Under the pieces are notes generated by a model, which saw only the letters and a program-made list of their open reading frames with translations, searched no databases and was not told where the DNA came from. A stretch of 64,000 nt of DNA from Sophora flavescens (Eukaryota > Streptophyta > Magnoliopsida > Fabales > Fabaceae), in contig CM061068.1 of NCBI GenBank assembly GCA_030762895.1, positions 78,889,228 to 78,953,227 on the forward strand, written 5' to 3'. Positions 1 to 12,900 of the stretch are shown one piece after another; position 1 is the stretch's first letter; each line of letters opens with the position of its first letter. A program made the translations under genes and the position numbers.

Positions 1-643
1 ATGTCCACCTTCAAAATAACAAGAATTAATGGGGGGAAAAATAAAATAAAATGAAATGAAGCTTGATCTAGAATGTAGAGACACATCAGAATAAGTTCAA
101 GCCAAATAACATTTTGATTACTTAATGATTTTCAGGATATCCTTCCATAGTAGGGGCAGGAATGTAAGATAGAAGTTTGGTAGTAAGTGTGCTTTGCTTA
201 TACAGTTAGTTAATTCCTGTGTAAAGCTAGGTAATCCACAATGCTGATAGAGCCCTCAGTTGAAAAGAAAACCACATTATAGGAAAAAATTCACATTGGG
301 CAATTTCCTATCAACAAAGCAAATTTAACATAATATGCAACTGAAATTATAGTAACAAATCACTTATTTCATGTGATTTCACTTGTGCATATATATGATC
401 TAAGCTAGACCAGATCCAAATGTTTCAGTGCCTACTGAACCATATATGGGCATTGATTGGCAAGGAAGACTTTTAGGATGAATTTAGGCATGCAAAAATA
501 AAAGAGAAGGTGGATTCTCCTTTTGAAAACCCTGCCAGAAAGCTATATTCTTTATAACTAATTGATCAAATTTGGAATGTTTAATTCATGAAATTGAAAT
601 TTTTCTTCTTCAATGATGCTAATGTCTGTCTATACTGACATAC
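1..643. other. SOS1 intron 22 sequence running off the left edge
   Basis: AT-rich sequence without a recognisable exon, RNA gene or element. By position it is the left part of the intron after SOS1 exon 22. Confidence 0.6.
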
Positions 644-948
644 CATGCTCCCGTAAATGCTCAGCTGCATTGCCCTTGCGGACAAACTATTGGATTGTTG
701 CCCAATACCTTCAGAACTCTGCTTATGGTGCTTCTGCTTGTAGAAATGTTCGGGCCAACTCATAAGACCACTATGTTGTTTACCTAAAGTTCTGTGGGAA
801 TGATCCATGCCATGTGATAACAGTGAATTTGACCTTCTAACAAGAGCAGCATCAGCCTCAAATGCTGCAATGTCAAATATGATTACCCTTGCTCTAGTTT
901 CAACTAGATAACAGGATCCTTGATGAGAAAAACTAGATTCCTTAGTAC
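644..948 (-). CDS. SOS1: SOS1 exon 22, last coding exon visible
   Basis: Exon 22 (residues about 947-1048) encodes [40 protein letters not shown] and [13 protein letters not shown], and ends [12 protein letters not shown] before a GT donor at 643. It is preceded by AG at 949-950 and completes the codon split from exon 21. The remaining tail exon(s) are not in positions 1-643, where I see no matching coding sequence. Confidence 0.92.
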
Positions 949-3900
949 CTGGTATAATTGAAATGTAAAAGATTGATCAAAATCATTTGCATCCATAATT
1001 AGACTTACACTTTACCAAATGAGCACTGAAACCAAAGGTGGGGGTGGGGGGGTAACTAGCTGGGGAAGAAGCACGATGGTCAAATTATAAAAATCTTCAC
1101 ATCATGAAAAGCTAGCAAACTTAATTTTTTTATATACAAGCAAACTTAAATTTTGACTGAGGTATAAAAGTAATAAAGCCATTCTAGGACCTTCACTAGC
1201 TGAAGCTTTTAGAAGTGTTAGTCGTTGACATAGCAGAGTTTTTATGACAAAGTGGTTAAGAGTAGCCCCTATTCTTCATTAAGCTAAATTAATTTTCAGC
1301 ACAAGTTTATGCATATGCACCTCTTACCTAAGGGGTGTGTTAGAGACATTAACCATTTCTGGGCCTACACTCAACAACATAATCTTTACAAATATGCAAA
1401 CAAACTAAAATTTCCTTTGCTTATGTGGTTTTTTTTTTTTTTTAAATAAGCATAACTTTGCTTGTGGTTTCTCTCAAAATAGAGAAAGCATAGAATACCA
1501 AAGAAACATAAAGATTAATTTTATAAAAATGAAAATTTTAAACTGTCTTGCCTAAATGTTCTCACTGGCAGGGGAGCCTTAGTGCAACGGTTGAAGTTGT
1601 TGTCATGTGACAGGAAGGTCACAGGTTCGAGTTGGGGAATCAACCTCTAGCAAATGCAAGGTGAGGCTGCCTACTATAGACCCACATAGCGGGTCTGACC
1701 CTTCCTTAGACCTACGCATAGCGGGAACTTTATAACACCATATTGCTCTTTTTATTAACTGTTCTAACTGAAGTTCCTTTTTCTCCCAAAACATTAAAGG
1801 CTAAAGCTAATCATCAATATGCAGCAGCATGCTTAAGTTAGGGGCAGATCTATGTTTAGCTATAACAGTAAAAAGAAAAGAGAATAAAATAAAATTTGTA
1901 TTAGCTTAAACAAACTCAATTTCCCCATTCAGCCTAATGATGATGGTATTTGCGCTTGAATTCTGCTTCTTTGTGCCTTAGTATTCCCCAACCTCCATAT
2001 ACAACCCATTGCCCCCTAACCAGCATATTGTGAAATGATTTTTCTGAATGTGCTAGAGAGAGTATTTTCCACTCTGCTGCACCCTCTATTTATATTCATC
2101 AAGATTACAAGGAAGTATATGCTAAATGCATTTTACAAGGATAATTAAACTAACGACATTCCCTAGGATGCAATGTACAATGAACATACTTGGAACCTGA
2201 GGTTATTAACTCTACTCCTATTTCCATCAATTACTTGGAACCTGAGGTTATTAACTCTACTTCTATTTCCAACACTCCCCCTCAAGCTGGTGAATAGGTA
2301 TTCTCTATTCCCAGCTTGGATAGAATTCTTTCGAATGCAGGGCTGCTTAGTCCTTTAGTTAGAATATCTGCAAGTTGTTCTTGTGAGGGTACGTAAGGAG
2401 TACAAATCAAACCACAATCGAGCTTTTCTTTGATAAAATGTCTATCCACCTCGATATGTTTAGTTCGATCATGCTGAACAGGGTTATGTGCAATGCTGAT
2501 TGCAGACTTGTTATCGCAATAGAGCTTCATAGGTCCTTCCCACTTAATCTTCAAGTCATCTAGGATAATTTTAAGCCATAATAATTCACAAATACCTTGT
2601 GCCATAGCCCGAAACTCAGCTTCAGCACTAGAGCGGGCCACCACATTTTGCTTTTTACTTCTCCAAGTCACTAGATTTCCCCCGAGGAATGTACAATACC
2701 CGGTAGTGGATCTCCTGTCGCAATTGACCCCGCATAATCCGTGATCTGTATATGCTTCAAGAGTCATTCTACCATTTTTCTTGAATAAGATTCCTCTCCC
2801 GGAGTTCCTTTGAGATATTGCAGAATTCTATAAGCAGCCTGTAAATGGATTTCTTTTGGATTGTGCATAAATTGACTAACCAAACTTACAAAGATAAGCA
2901 ATATCCGGTCTTGTGTGAGACAGATAAATTAATTTCCCAACTAGGCGCTGGTACATCTCCCTATCTATTGCAACATCTTCTTCTCGCATTTCCCATTCTT
3001 AGACTCGGATGCGTGGGAGTACTTGTAGGTTTACATGCTGCTTTTCCTGTCTCTTTAAGCAAATCTGTGATATATTTTTGTTGAGATATGAAAATGCCAT
3101 TTCGGGAATGAGCTACTTCAATTCCCAAAAAGTATTTCCGCTTCCCAAGAGTCTTGATCTCAAACTCCTTTGCCAAACACCGACTTAAGACTTCACTTGC
3201 TCCCTCCAATCATTTCTCGGTCACTATGATGTCATCCACATACACTAATAATCATCGCTCACTCCCCCGAATTGGAGTGTTTAGTGAATAATGTATGATC
3301 TCCTTGACTCTGTTTGTATCCCAGGGCTGTCATGACTTTAGTGAATCTTCCAAACCATGCACGGGGTGATTGTTTCAACCCATACAATGCCTTTCTTAAC
3401 CTGCAAACAGCATTGGTTGGAGCACTTTTACCATATCCTGGTGGCACATCCATATAAATTTCCTCCTCAAGATCCCCATGTAAGAAAGCATTCTTTACAT
3501 CAAATTGTTGTAATTCCCAACCATAATTTGCCGCAAGAGATAATATTACCCGGACTGTATTCATCTTTGCAACTGGAGCAAAGGTCTCCAAGTAGTCAAT
3601 CCCATAAGTTTGTGTAAAGCCTTTGGCAACCAGCCTTGCTTTGTATCTCTCTATCGATCCATCGGCCCTATACTTTACTGTATACACCCACTTGCACCCA
3701 ACTGGTTTCTTCCCTTCGGGCAAAGCAACAAACTCCCAAGTTCTATTCTTTTCCAGTGCTTCCATCTCTATATCCATGGCTTGCTTCCATTTTTAATCAG
3801 ATAATGCCTCAAAAACATTGGATGGTATGGAAGTAGTGTTTAGGTTTGCAAGGAAGGTCTTGTGGGTTGGTGAGAATTTCTTGAATGAGAGGTAATTTGA

Positions 3901-6900
3901 GAGAGGATATACTGGTTGTTTGGTACACTTTCGGGTGCCTTTTCTGATTGCAATGGGGAGGTCTAGGTCTTCAACTGTTTGGGTTTCTGTTTCATCCTGT
4001 AAAGCTGGAAAATTATTTTGTAAAGCTGGAAGATCAGAATTTGTTACCTGAGTTGAAGGAATTGAGTCGGATTCTTGGACGTGTGTTGATTCAGGAATGA
4101 CCTTTAGCCTTCTTCTAAACACCTGATTTTTCCAAGGTCTTCCAGCAGGACCAGAATTATCAGCCAAAGGAGTATCAATAGTTGATGAAGAAGGTTCCAT
4201 TTCAGTTTCAGCTTCAAGATTAGATTGAGGCTCATTTGTACTAGATTGAGGCTCATTGGTACCAGACTCAAGGTTAGGGAGAACAGGAGTTTCCAAATGA
4301 ATTTTTGTATCCTCCTTATCTTCCCTAAAACTCTCCCCCTGAAGATAAGGTTGGAGAAAATAGGCTTGTTCTTCATGAAAGGTGACATCCCGTGACACAG
4401 AATTTTTTCGACGGGGGATAGTAACACTTATATCCTTTCTGAGTGGAGGAATACCCAACAAAAACACACTTTAAGGCTCTAGGATCAAGTTTACCTCTTT
4501 CTTGACTATGAACATGAACAAAGGAGACGCACCCAAAGATCCTCGGTTTGAGGTTATTAGTGGGGGATAAGTTAGGGTAGAAAGAGGAAAGAATCTCCAT
4601 AGGACTTTTAAACCCCAAGACTCTAGAGGGTAATCAATTAATAAGATATGTTTCTTGTTAAAACAGCTTCCCCCAAAAACCTTTTGGAACATTTTTGATA
4701 CGAAGAGTGCTCTGGTTTGATCTAGAAGATGCCCATTTTTCCTTTCGCAACCCCATTTTGCTGCGGTGTTTTGACACAAGAAGATTCATGAATTATTCCC
4801 TCTTTTTGGCAAAATGGAGTTAGAACATGATTGAAGTATTCCTTGCCATTATCTGACCTTAATCTTTTTATTACCACACCAAACTGATTTTTAATCATTG
4901 AAACAAAGTTTGGAAAAATCAGATCGACTTCGATTTGTGTTTAAGCGAGAAAAACCCAAGTAACACGAGTGCAATCATCAATAAATGTCACAAACCATCT
5001 AGCCCCAGACACATTTGGAATAGAAGAGGGTCCCCAAACATCAGTATGAACAAGATAAAAAGGAAATGTGCTTCTTTTATTACTTATGGGAAAAGGTACA
5101 CGCTTGTGTTTTGACATTTCACATACCTCACAATGGAAACTTTCAACAGTCAACCCAGTAAACAAAGATGGAAACAAAATTTTGATGACACTGAAAGAGG
5201 GGTGACCTAATCGATGATGAAACAAATGGATCTTCTCTTTATTCGAAAGGACGGACTCGACTTGTATGAGTGGGCCAAGTTGTTTATTTGTGTAGAGCAC
5301 ACTTGTTCCTTCAAGATAGTAAAGGCCATTCCCTTCTCTAGCACGTCCAATCATCCTCCCCGAATCCTTGTCCTGAAATTCACAGCAATTACTATAAAAA
5401 ATCACATTACAGGATAGGTCTTTTGTAAGTTTTTGTATGGAGATGAGGTTTGTGGATAGTTTTGGAACATGAAGAACATTCATTAAAGTTATAGATGGAT
5501 TTATCTCAATGTTTCCAATCCCAGCAACAGTTACAAGGTTACCATCAGCAGTGATAATTTTCTTATTACTGGAACAGGGAGAATATGTGGAGAAGTATTT
5601 AGAGGAGGGTGTCATATGGTCTGTGGCGCCTGAGTCTAATATCCAAAAAGGGGTAGGAGAATTTTTTGAGACATTAAATCCGAATGAAAGTGGAAGCTTA
5701 CCTGAATATGCCAAATTACAGTTACCTGAAGGTTTCTCCAAGCTATTGAGCAATGCTCTCATCCTTTCTACTTCCTCCTGGCATAGACTAGGGAATTCAA
5801 GTTTCCTAGTGGATTCTGACTTGTCTTCTTCATTCTGTCCAGCAGCAATATGAGCTTTACCATTCCTTCTATATGATCCTCCTGATGGTCCTCCTTTCTG
5901 ACCCCATTCACGAGTAGGAGGTTTACCATGTAGTTTCCAGCACTTCTCCCGAGTATGTCGTGGCTTATTGCAATAAGTGCACCACAAATCTCCTTTCTTC
6001 TCCAACTTTGCATGTCCATCTCTTGAGCTCTCAGCCAAGGTTGTCAAACTCGAGATCCTACATAGGATCGTTCGAAGGATGAAAGATCGTAACTCGTGGG
6101 ATCGTAACACGGATCGTAAGATCCCACCAGAAAGACAAAATTATATTTAATATATATTATATATTATTCATATAACATAAATAAGAAAAAGTATCCTTAA
6201 AAACCAAAATAACCTTAATATAAAAATGTCATACATGAATCATAAGTCACAATCTTCACATATGAAAGATCAAAACATCAAACTAAAAACATCAAAACAT
6301 CACAAAAACACCACAACACCTCCAAAACACTGTACCATAAAAACAGAGACCACAACACCACAAAAACATCAAAATAAAAGAGTCCCAACTCTAATTTAGC
6401 AAATCATCCAAGCCATGGTGGTCATAATAATCATCCTCCATATGATCCATGCCATCTTCCTCTCCAACTTCATCATCAACATTAGGAATCACCAAATCAT
6501 CTATAGGGGCAGCAGCTGAACCATTAGCCAAGTCTCCGTCGTTTGAAGTATCCAATTCCAATTCTTCATTGTCTATTGTTAAATCTAAAATGTCAGATGA
6601 ACCTTCATCATTATCCACAATCCATTCATCATCAGATGCAAGATCATCAAGGTTATATTCAATCTTCTTTCTATGTTGCTTCTTCTTGGCCAATTTTGAA
6701 TTGGCCATCACAAATACAACATCATTCATTGTCTTCTGTTTCAAACGGTTTCTTCTCTTTGTGTGGACCTAATAGATTTAAACTCCATTAGTATATAGCA
6801 AGTGGTAGGCAATTTTAAAAAATGAAATGTGAGAGAAATTTTACCATCTCAAAGACACTCCAGTTTCTCTCACAACCAGATGAACTGCAAGTCAAGCTTA

Positions 6901-9900
6901 ATACACGAATTGCAAATGTTTGGAGTTCTGGATGCTCATCCCCATATGACTTCCACCATTGTGATGGAGTTTTGGTTTTAAGAGCAGCCATGGCTATTGC
7001 ACTACCAAAAAACTTTGCTCGCATCTTGAAATCTTCAAGTTGAGCATCAATCTTGGTTATCACTTCAGCATCTCCCACCATCCTTTCTAAACAATCATAT
7101 AAACCACGCTTTACTTCATAGTCGACTTTAAATTCAGGACCATAATGTAATTGGGGGTTAAGGTAGTAACCCGCAAACATGCAAAGGTCTATGGAGTTGC
7201 TGGTCCCATCTCTCATCAATGATATCCCATAGAGGCTTAAAACTAAATAATACAAAATAATTGAATTAGTTTTGAAAATAAAGTTTATAATTTAAATTAA
7301 AATATATAATGTAAACTAAAGTTTATAGTTTACCTTTTCTGGACACCATTGAAGGCTTTTTGTATGCTCTCCTTAGCTTGATCCATTGCCTCATAAATAA
7401 ACCCCATTGCTGGCTTCTCATATGAATCCACCAAACGAAGCACTTTGATTAGTGGATAAGCACCTCTCAAGCAAGTCACAATGTTCTTCCAAAATTCCTT
7501 ATCCATAACCACTTCTTCAATATGCTTCCCATCCCTTGTCCTTGCAAACCGGCCTGATGTCCATTCATTAGAGGTAAACATTCTTATCAAGGCCCCTTTG
7601 TTGTCCATGAGACACCCCAAAGTTAGATAAGAAGTGGCAAAGCGAGTCATGGCTGGCCTCACCAAATCCTTTCCTTTGGTGAAATGTTGCAATAAAGAAA
7701 TTAGAGAAGTCTTGGAGTAGATATAGGTGGTAATCTTCTTACCCTTTGAAATTGTTTCATGGTGAACTGATATTTTTTTCTCAAAATCCTCCAGCATTAG
7801 ATCAATGCAATGCGCGGCGCAAGGTGTCCAATAAAGCTTATTCCTTTTCTCCATCAACAACGTACCAGCAGCTTTGTAATTTGCTGCATTGTCGGTCACA
7901 ATTTGGACGACATTTTCTTCACCAACTTCCTCCACAATTTCATCAATCATCTGAAATATTTTTTGAGCAGTTTTTGATACATGAGATGCATCAATCGACT
8001 TCAAAAAAACAGTACCTTTAGGGCTGTCCACTAAGAAGTTCAATATTGTTCTCCTTCTTTTGTCGGTCCACCCATCACTCATGATGGTGCATCCTGTCTT
8101 CTTCCAAATGGCCTTATGTTCTTCAATGTTCTTTGCTGTCAAATCCACCTTTTGCTTCAAGTACTTTACTCTAATCTCGTGATAGGATGGTGGCTTAAAT
8201 CCAAGGCCATGTTGGGCTACCATCTCCAACATCTTGTGAAATTCTTCACTCTTTGCAGCATTAAACGGTATGGCATTGTTGTAGAAGAATGAAGCAATTT
8301 CTTGGCATGCTTCTTCTCTCAAATTCTTCTTGAAGATGCTGTTGATGGTGGTTTGAGAGGTCACTCCCCTCTTCTTAAAAATATTTCTAGGTGTCTCCTC
8401 TTCCTGCCTTTTTCTTTCCCCTTTCTCAAGAATCGTCTCCTCATCATCTATGCCTGATTTCTTCACTAATTTTTCTTGCAAGGATTTTACAATTTCCCAC
8501 ATTTGTTTCTTCACTTCATCACGAACAGAATTACAAGCACCAACATCTTTTTGTGTACAAGCCAAGTGATGCTTCAACCGGTAAACCCCTCCAATAATTA
8601 CTTTGGCACAGTAATTACATTTGATTTTTCTTGTTCCCCCATCAACGGAAACTCCATGCTTCCATGCCATATCACTCCTGCTACCAGCAGCATTAATCTG
8701 CACTTTAGGGGGTGGACCACCAGAGCTGCCAGCAACAAGGATGCTTGAAGACATGTTGAAACAGAGTGAAGAAACAGAGGAGAAACAGAGAGTAGAAACA
8801 GAGAGGAGAAACTGATATTGCCGAGTAATAACATTGTTTGCTACTGTGCATATATACTCAGTGTCTCAGTGAAAGAATCCGTGTAATGAAGAGCTTTAAC
8901 CACCACAATGAAGCAGCCGTATATTGGGAAGAATGAAAGAGTGTGAAAACGGTAATATCAATTGACAATTCCAAAACAAAAGTCATTGAAACTTGAAGGC
9001 TATTAAGAGCAGAGAGATACGGGACTGGAAGTCTGGAACGGCAAAAAATAGGGTTAAAAACTCGAGGGTCGGGTCTTTTTAAGTGTTTTGGGCCGAAACG
9101 GGTTATTAGGGAAACCGGGTCGCGCAGCAGGGAAACGGGTCGCGCAGCAGAGAAACGGGTCGCGCAGCAGGATCGCAGAGCTCGTCCAGAAAGCGCCGCG
9201 CCCACCGAGTTCACGCTTTTCCTCGTCGCGTCGGCCGCGCCGGCCAATGGCCGAGTTTTCCTGCCGATCTACCTCGCCGCACCACTGATATCTCGTAGGA
9301 TCGTGCGATCCCACGAGTTAGATCGCGATCCTGACAACACTGCTCTCAGCTACCATGGCTGAACTTTCAACAGGTAGAGTATCCAGCATTAAATTTCTCC
9401 TGCTTTCTTCACTTCGTACAATAGCTACGACTTCATTAAAGCATGGTACCTCTGGTTTTCCAAGGATCTGAACCCTTACTTGGTCAAATTCAGGATTTAA
9501 TCCCACAAGAAAGTCATAGATCCTATCTTGCTCAATATATTCTTTGAGCACTGCTGTATCCTCAGGGCATTTAGTCTTTATTACCCTATAATGGTCCAAT
9601 TCCATCCAAAGAGACTTCAATTGATTGGCATACTCGGATTTGTCTTGTTTCCTTGCTTTGCAAGCAAGTGTTTTTACCTTCGCATCATACACCTGGGCAG
9701 CATCTTTGGCTTTCGAATATGTTTGCTCTATCGCGTCCCAAATCGCTTTAGCGATTGCTTAAGAACATGCATGTATCACTCGATTTTCGGAATCATTGAG
9801 TTCCATAGCCATGCAATAATCATGTAGTCTTCCTCATCCCATGCTGTAAAGTTAGGATCTCCTTCCCTTGGTCTAGGACCCATCAAATGACTAAGTTTTC

Positions 9901-12900
9901 CTTTGCCCTTCAACACTGTTCGAATGAGCTGGGACCATTTCAAGTAATTTTTCCCATTTAGTCGATAGGCAGGTTGAATACTCTGCAATTCTCCAGACTG
10001 ACTGCTCTGAACATGTGAGTTCTCTGCCTTGTTGGCTGGATTCACGACCTCTTCCTCATTCGACATGGCGCCGCCGTGAGACACACGCGCAGGGAGGTGG
10101 CTGGGAAGAAGATGCGCGCGTGGCGGCGCGTGCGGAGGTTACTGGCGGCGGTGTTTTGGGTTCTGGTCGGTTTCGGAAAGGCGATCCTTCCGGTGAACTT
10201 TCAGGTGTAACGGCGGCGGTCAACGGTGGTCAGAAAACAGAGGCACTGATAAGGGGCACTGACAGCACAATAATAAGGTGCTTAGAACAGGGTTGAAAGG
10301 GCTGCAATGAAGGCAACCAAAAAGGAATACACGGCAGAAGCAGAGCTCCCTAGATCGGGAGCTCTGATACCATATTGTGAAATGATTTTTCTGAACGTGC
10401 TAGAGAGAGTATTTTCCACTCTGCTGCACCCTCTATTTATATTCATCAAGATTACAAGGAAGTAAATGCTAAATGCATTTTACAAGGATAATTAAACTAA
10501 CGACATTCCCTAGGATGCAATGTACAATGAACATACTTGGAACCTGAGGTTATTAACTCTACTCCTATTTCCATCAATTACTTGGAACCTGAGGTTATTA
10601 ACTCTACTTCTATTTCCAACACAGCATTCATAATGGTAACTCAGCAAAAACAACATTAGACAGGGAAACATGTTAACGTATATTTAAGTTCAAATACCTG
10701 AAATTGCCAAATTTTGGTAGCTTAGATTCCCATGTGAAGGAAGCAGGGCTGCTGGTGATGTTACCAATTCTTGAATACCTTGAATTTTGACATATCCTTC
10801 TAGTAAGATGGCAACTGAATGGTGAGGGATCTCTATTGTTTCTCCTCTGATGTATTCGGTCATTACTGATCGTTCAGCAACAAGAGCTCTTAAATCTTGC
10901 ATAGCCAGTTTCTCAAATATCTGGGGAAGCAATAGTTTGGAAAGAAAAATAGCACTTTCCTGCAAAACATAATAAACTTAGTGAAGCAATAACACATTCA
11001 TTATAATACTTTGAACATAGTTACATCATCTACCATTTCTATGTCTTCTACTGCACTAAACATACACAGACATATCTTTTTATGAACTATGATATCCTCA
11101 GTAAACAGGATATCTTAAAGATGCATTTTGAAATTGAAAAACATAATCCCTGTTGAACTTCAAAGAAATTCTAGACCATGTATGCTGGAATTTCAGAATA
11201 CATTGACATAAGCAGTCAGAAGCCATTAATGCTATAACAGCAATAGCAATAATGAATTATTAATGCGTCCATACCTGCCACAGGAAGTCTTCCACTGAAG
11301 GGTCTAATTTGAGACATGAACGTAACTTGTCAGCTTCTAGGAAAAAGCATAGTACCACTGAATCTGTGATGACATCGCAGATATATGGTCTCCCAGTCAG
11401 CACTTCATAAAGACCCAATGTGCTCCCATGTGTAAAAGTTGGATAAAAAGAGTGCTTGTTTATTATCATCTTGCTTCGCCACTGGAAAAACAACAATTTT
11501 CAACAGCTGCATCTTTCGCATGTACAATCAGATATGATGTGGCAAATTTCATACTCCAGAGAATGAGTTTATTACCTTCACCACTCCATTAGAAATTAAC
11601 CAAATACCATTTGATTTGGCCCCTTCCTTGTAAAGTGTCAAACCACGCAATTTCATCATTTCCTTGGTACTGCTTACAAGTGGTTCACGAACCGAAGATG
11701 GCAGAGCGCCCAACATAGGATGTATGGTACTTATTTTAGGGAGTTTTACTAAAGGAGGATTTCTAAGTAATTTCTTTAAATCAGTCTGAAAATAAATGAA
11801 TCCATTAGAAGATAATTTTTAGAAGAATGGCTATAAAGACAACAGATAAACAGAAAGTATGAATATCACCAGAAGATACCTGGACAGCATCATGAAGGTG
11901 TAGCATCTCTTTCTTTTCCAATATCCCAACCCTCTCAAGGTTTTGAACATATTCAAGTAATTTATTTAGCACTAAGTATGTTGCTTGCCTTGTTTTTACA
12001 ACACGCAGAACCTGAGAGTCACACATTCAAAATATAAATAAAAGAAATATTAAGAAAAAGAGCACCTCACTTTAATACTTCATAACCATAAATGTTGTTA
12101 GAATTAGCAGTAGCACATTTTAAATATGTAAGATATAGGTTAACTATCTTTATGCCTGATTTGATAATTAATAGAAAATGTTAGCACTGTAATCACTATT
12201 TCTTCATTGTAAACACTTGTATAAATATCAATGATATGTGTGTAGTTTCTCAAACATTTCTTCTCATTCTCTATTGAATTTGAACTGATAAACAGAGAAA
12301 TGACCAATCACTTTGACAGACCTAATCTAAACATTAAACAGGGTCCAGTAAAACTAAAATCAGAAAACATAGGAGGGTTAATTTAACTTGCAAACCTGAG
12401 GGTATGTTACACGAACATCTTCTAGGAACTTCCTTGCTTCTTCTCCTTCTGAAAGACTTTCATTGATAACAGCAGAAGCAACATCACTGTCACCTAAAGA
12501 AGTATATGTAGAAGAAATAAATATAAATTACAACTCTAAGCAATACAATGCTCTAAGAAACAACATAACAACTAGAATATGGTACTCCGAAAGGACAGAA
12601 AATTGGATATATGTCACATTTAAAATTGGAATAGAGATGATAAAAGGAAAGGCAGAAAAATGGGAAGAGATGGAGTTTTACCTATAAAGTCATGTAACTC
12701 TCGTCGAGCAATTCTGTGGGCACGAAGAAACGCAGCACAAATATAACATGCAGATTCCAACCTTTCCACAGTGAAGTATGTAACTAATTTTGGTGGGAAC
12801 ATACCAGACTGAAGAAACTTGTAGTAATTTGGGAAGTGAACATTGTCTTTTAAACCTTTCCAGTCACATAGAGACTCATGTGAAGCCAAATCTATTGCTT

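Larger units (their letters stand above)
6036..9342 (-). mobile_element. hAT-superfamily DNA transposon nested in Copia A gag
   Basis: The element is bounded by a perfect 8-bp target-site duplication CTCTCAGC (6028-6035 and 9343-9350), diagnostic of hAT. Its ends are short inverted repeats: the left starts CAAGGTTGTCA and the right, reversed, reads CAGTGTTGTCA. Subterminal regions on both sides carry repeated GGATCGT/ACGATCC motifs, the usual transposase-binding clusters. It encodes a BED/DUF659/hATC transposase on the minus strand. The insertion interrupts Copia A gag between the gag core and the zinc knuckle. Confidence 0.95.
2282..10084 (-). pseudogene. Copia A gag-pol, decayed
   Basis: The order on the minus strand is gag (from 10084; [20 protein letters not shown]), zinc knuckle [14 protein letters not shown], protease [11 protein letters not shown], integrase ([31 protein letters not shown]), reverse transcriptase (3259-3777, [42 protein letters not shown] at about 3231-3245) and RNase H (2282-2767, [17 protein letters not shown]). 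The reading frame is broken at several places: a stop and shift near 9776, the hAT insertion at 6036-9342, a stop near 4941, shifts around 4470 and 3250, and others. The copy cannot make a full polyprotein. Confidence 0.92.
2026..10621 (-). mobile_element. Copia LTR retrotransposon A, carrying a nested hAT
   Basis: Minus-strand Ty1/copia element in SOS1 intron 21. LTRs of 249 bp lie at 2026-2274 and 10373-10621 and differ at only two positions that I can see. Target-site duplication CAGCA is at 2021-2025 and 10622-10626. The polypurine tract (CTCCCCCTCAAGC on the plus strand) adjoins the left LTR at 2275. The primer-binding site, TGGTATCAGAGC on the minus strand, is at about 10361-10372. The element is 8.6 kb because a 3.3-kb hAT transposon sits inside gag. 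Confidence 0.95.

Noticed and set aside
9054..9314. GC-rich open frames near the right end of the hAT
   Set aside because: They come from the CGCGCAGCAG tandem repeat in the subterminal region and are not conserved coding sequence.
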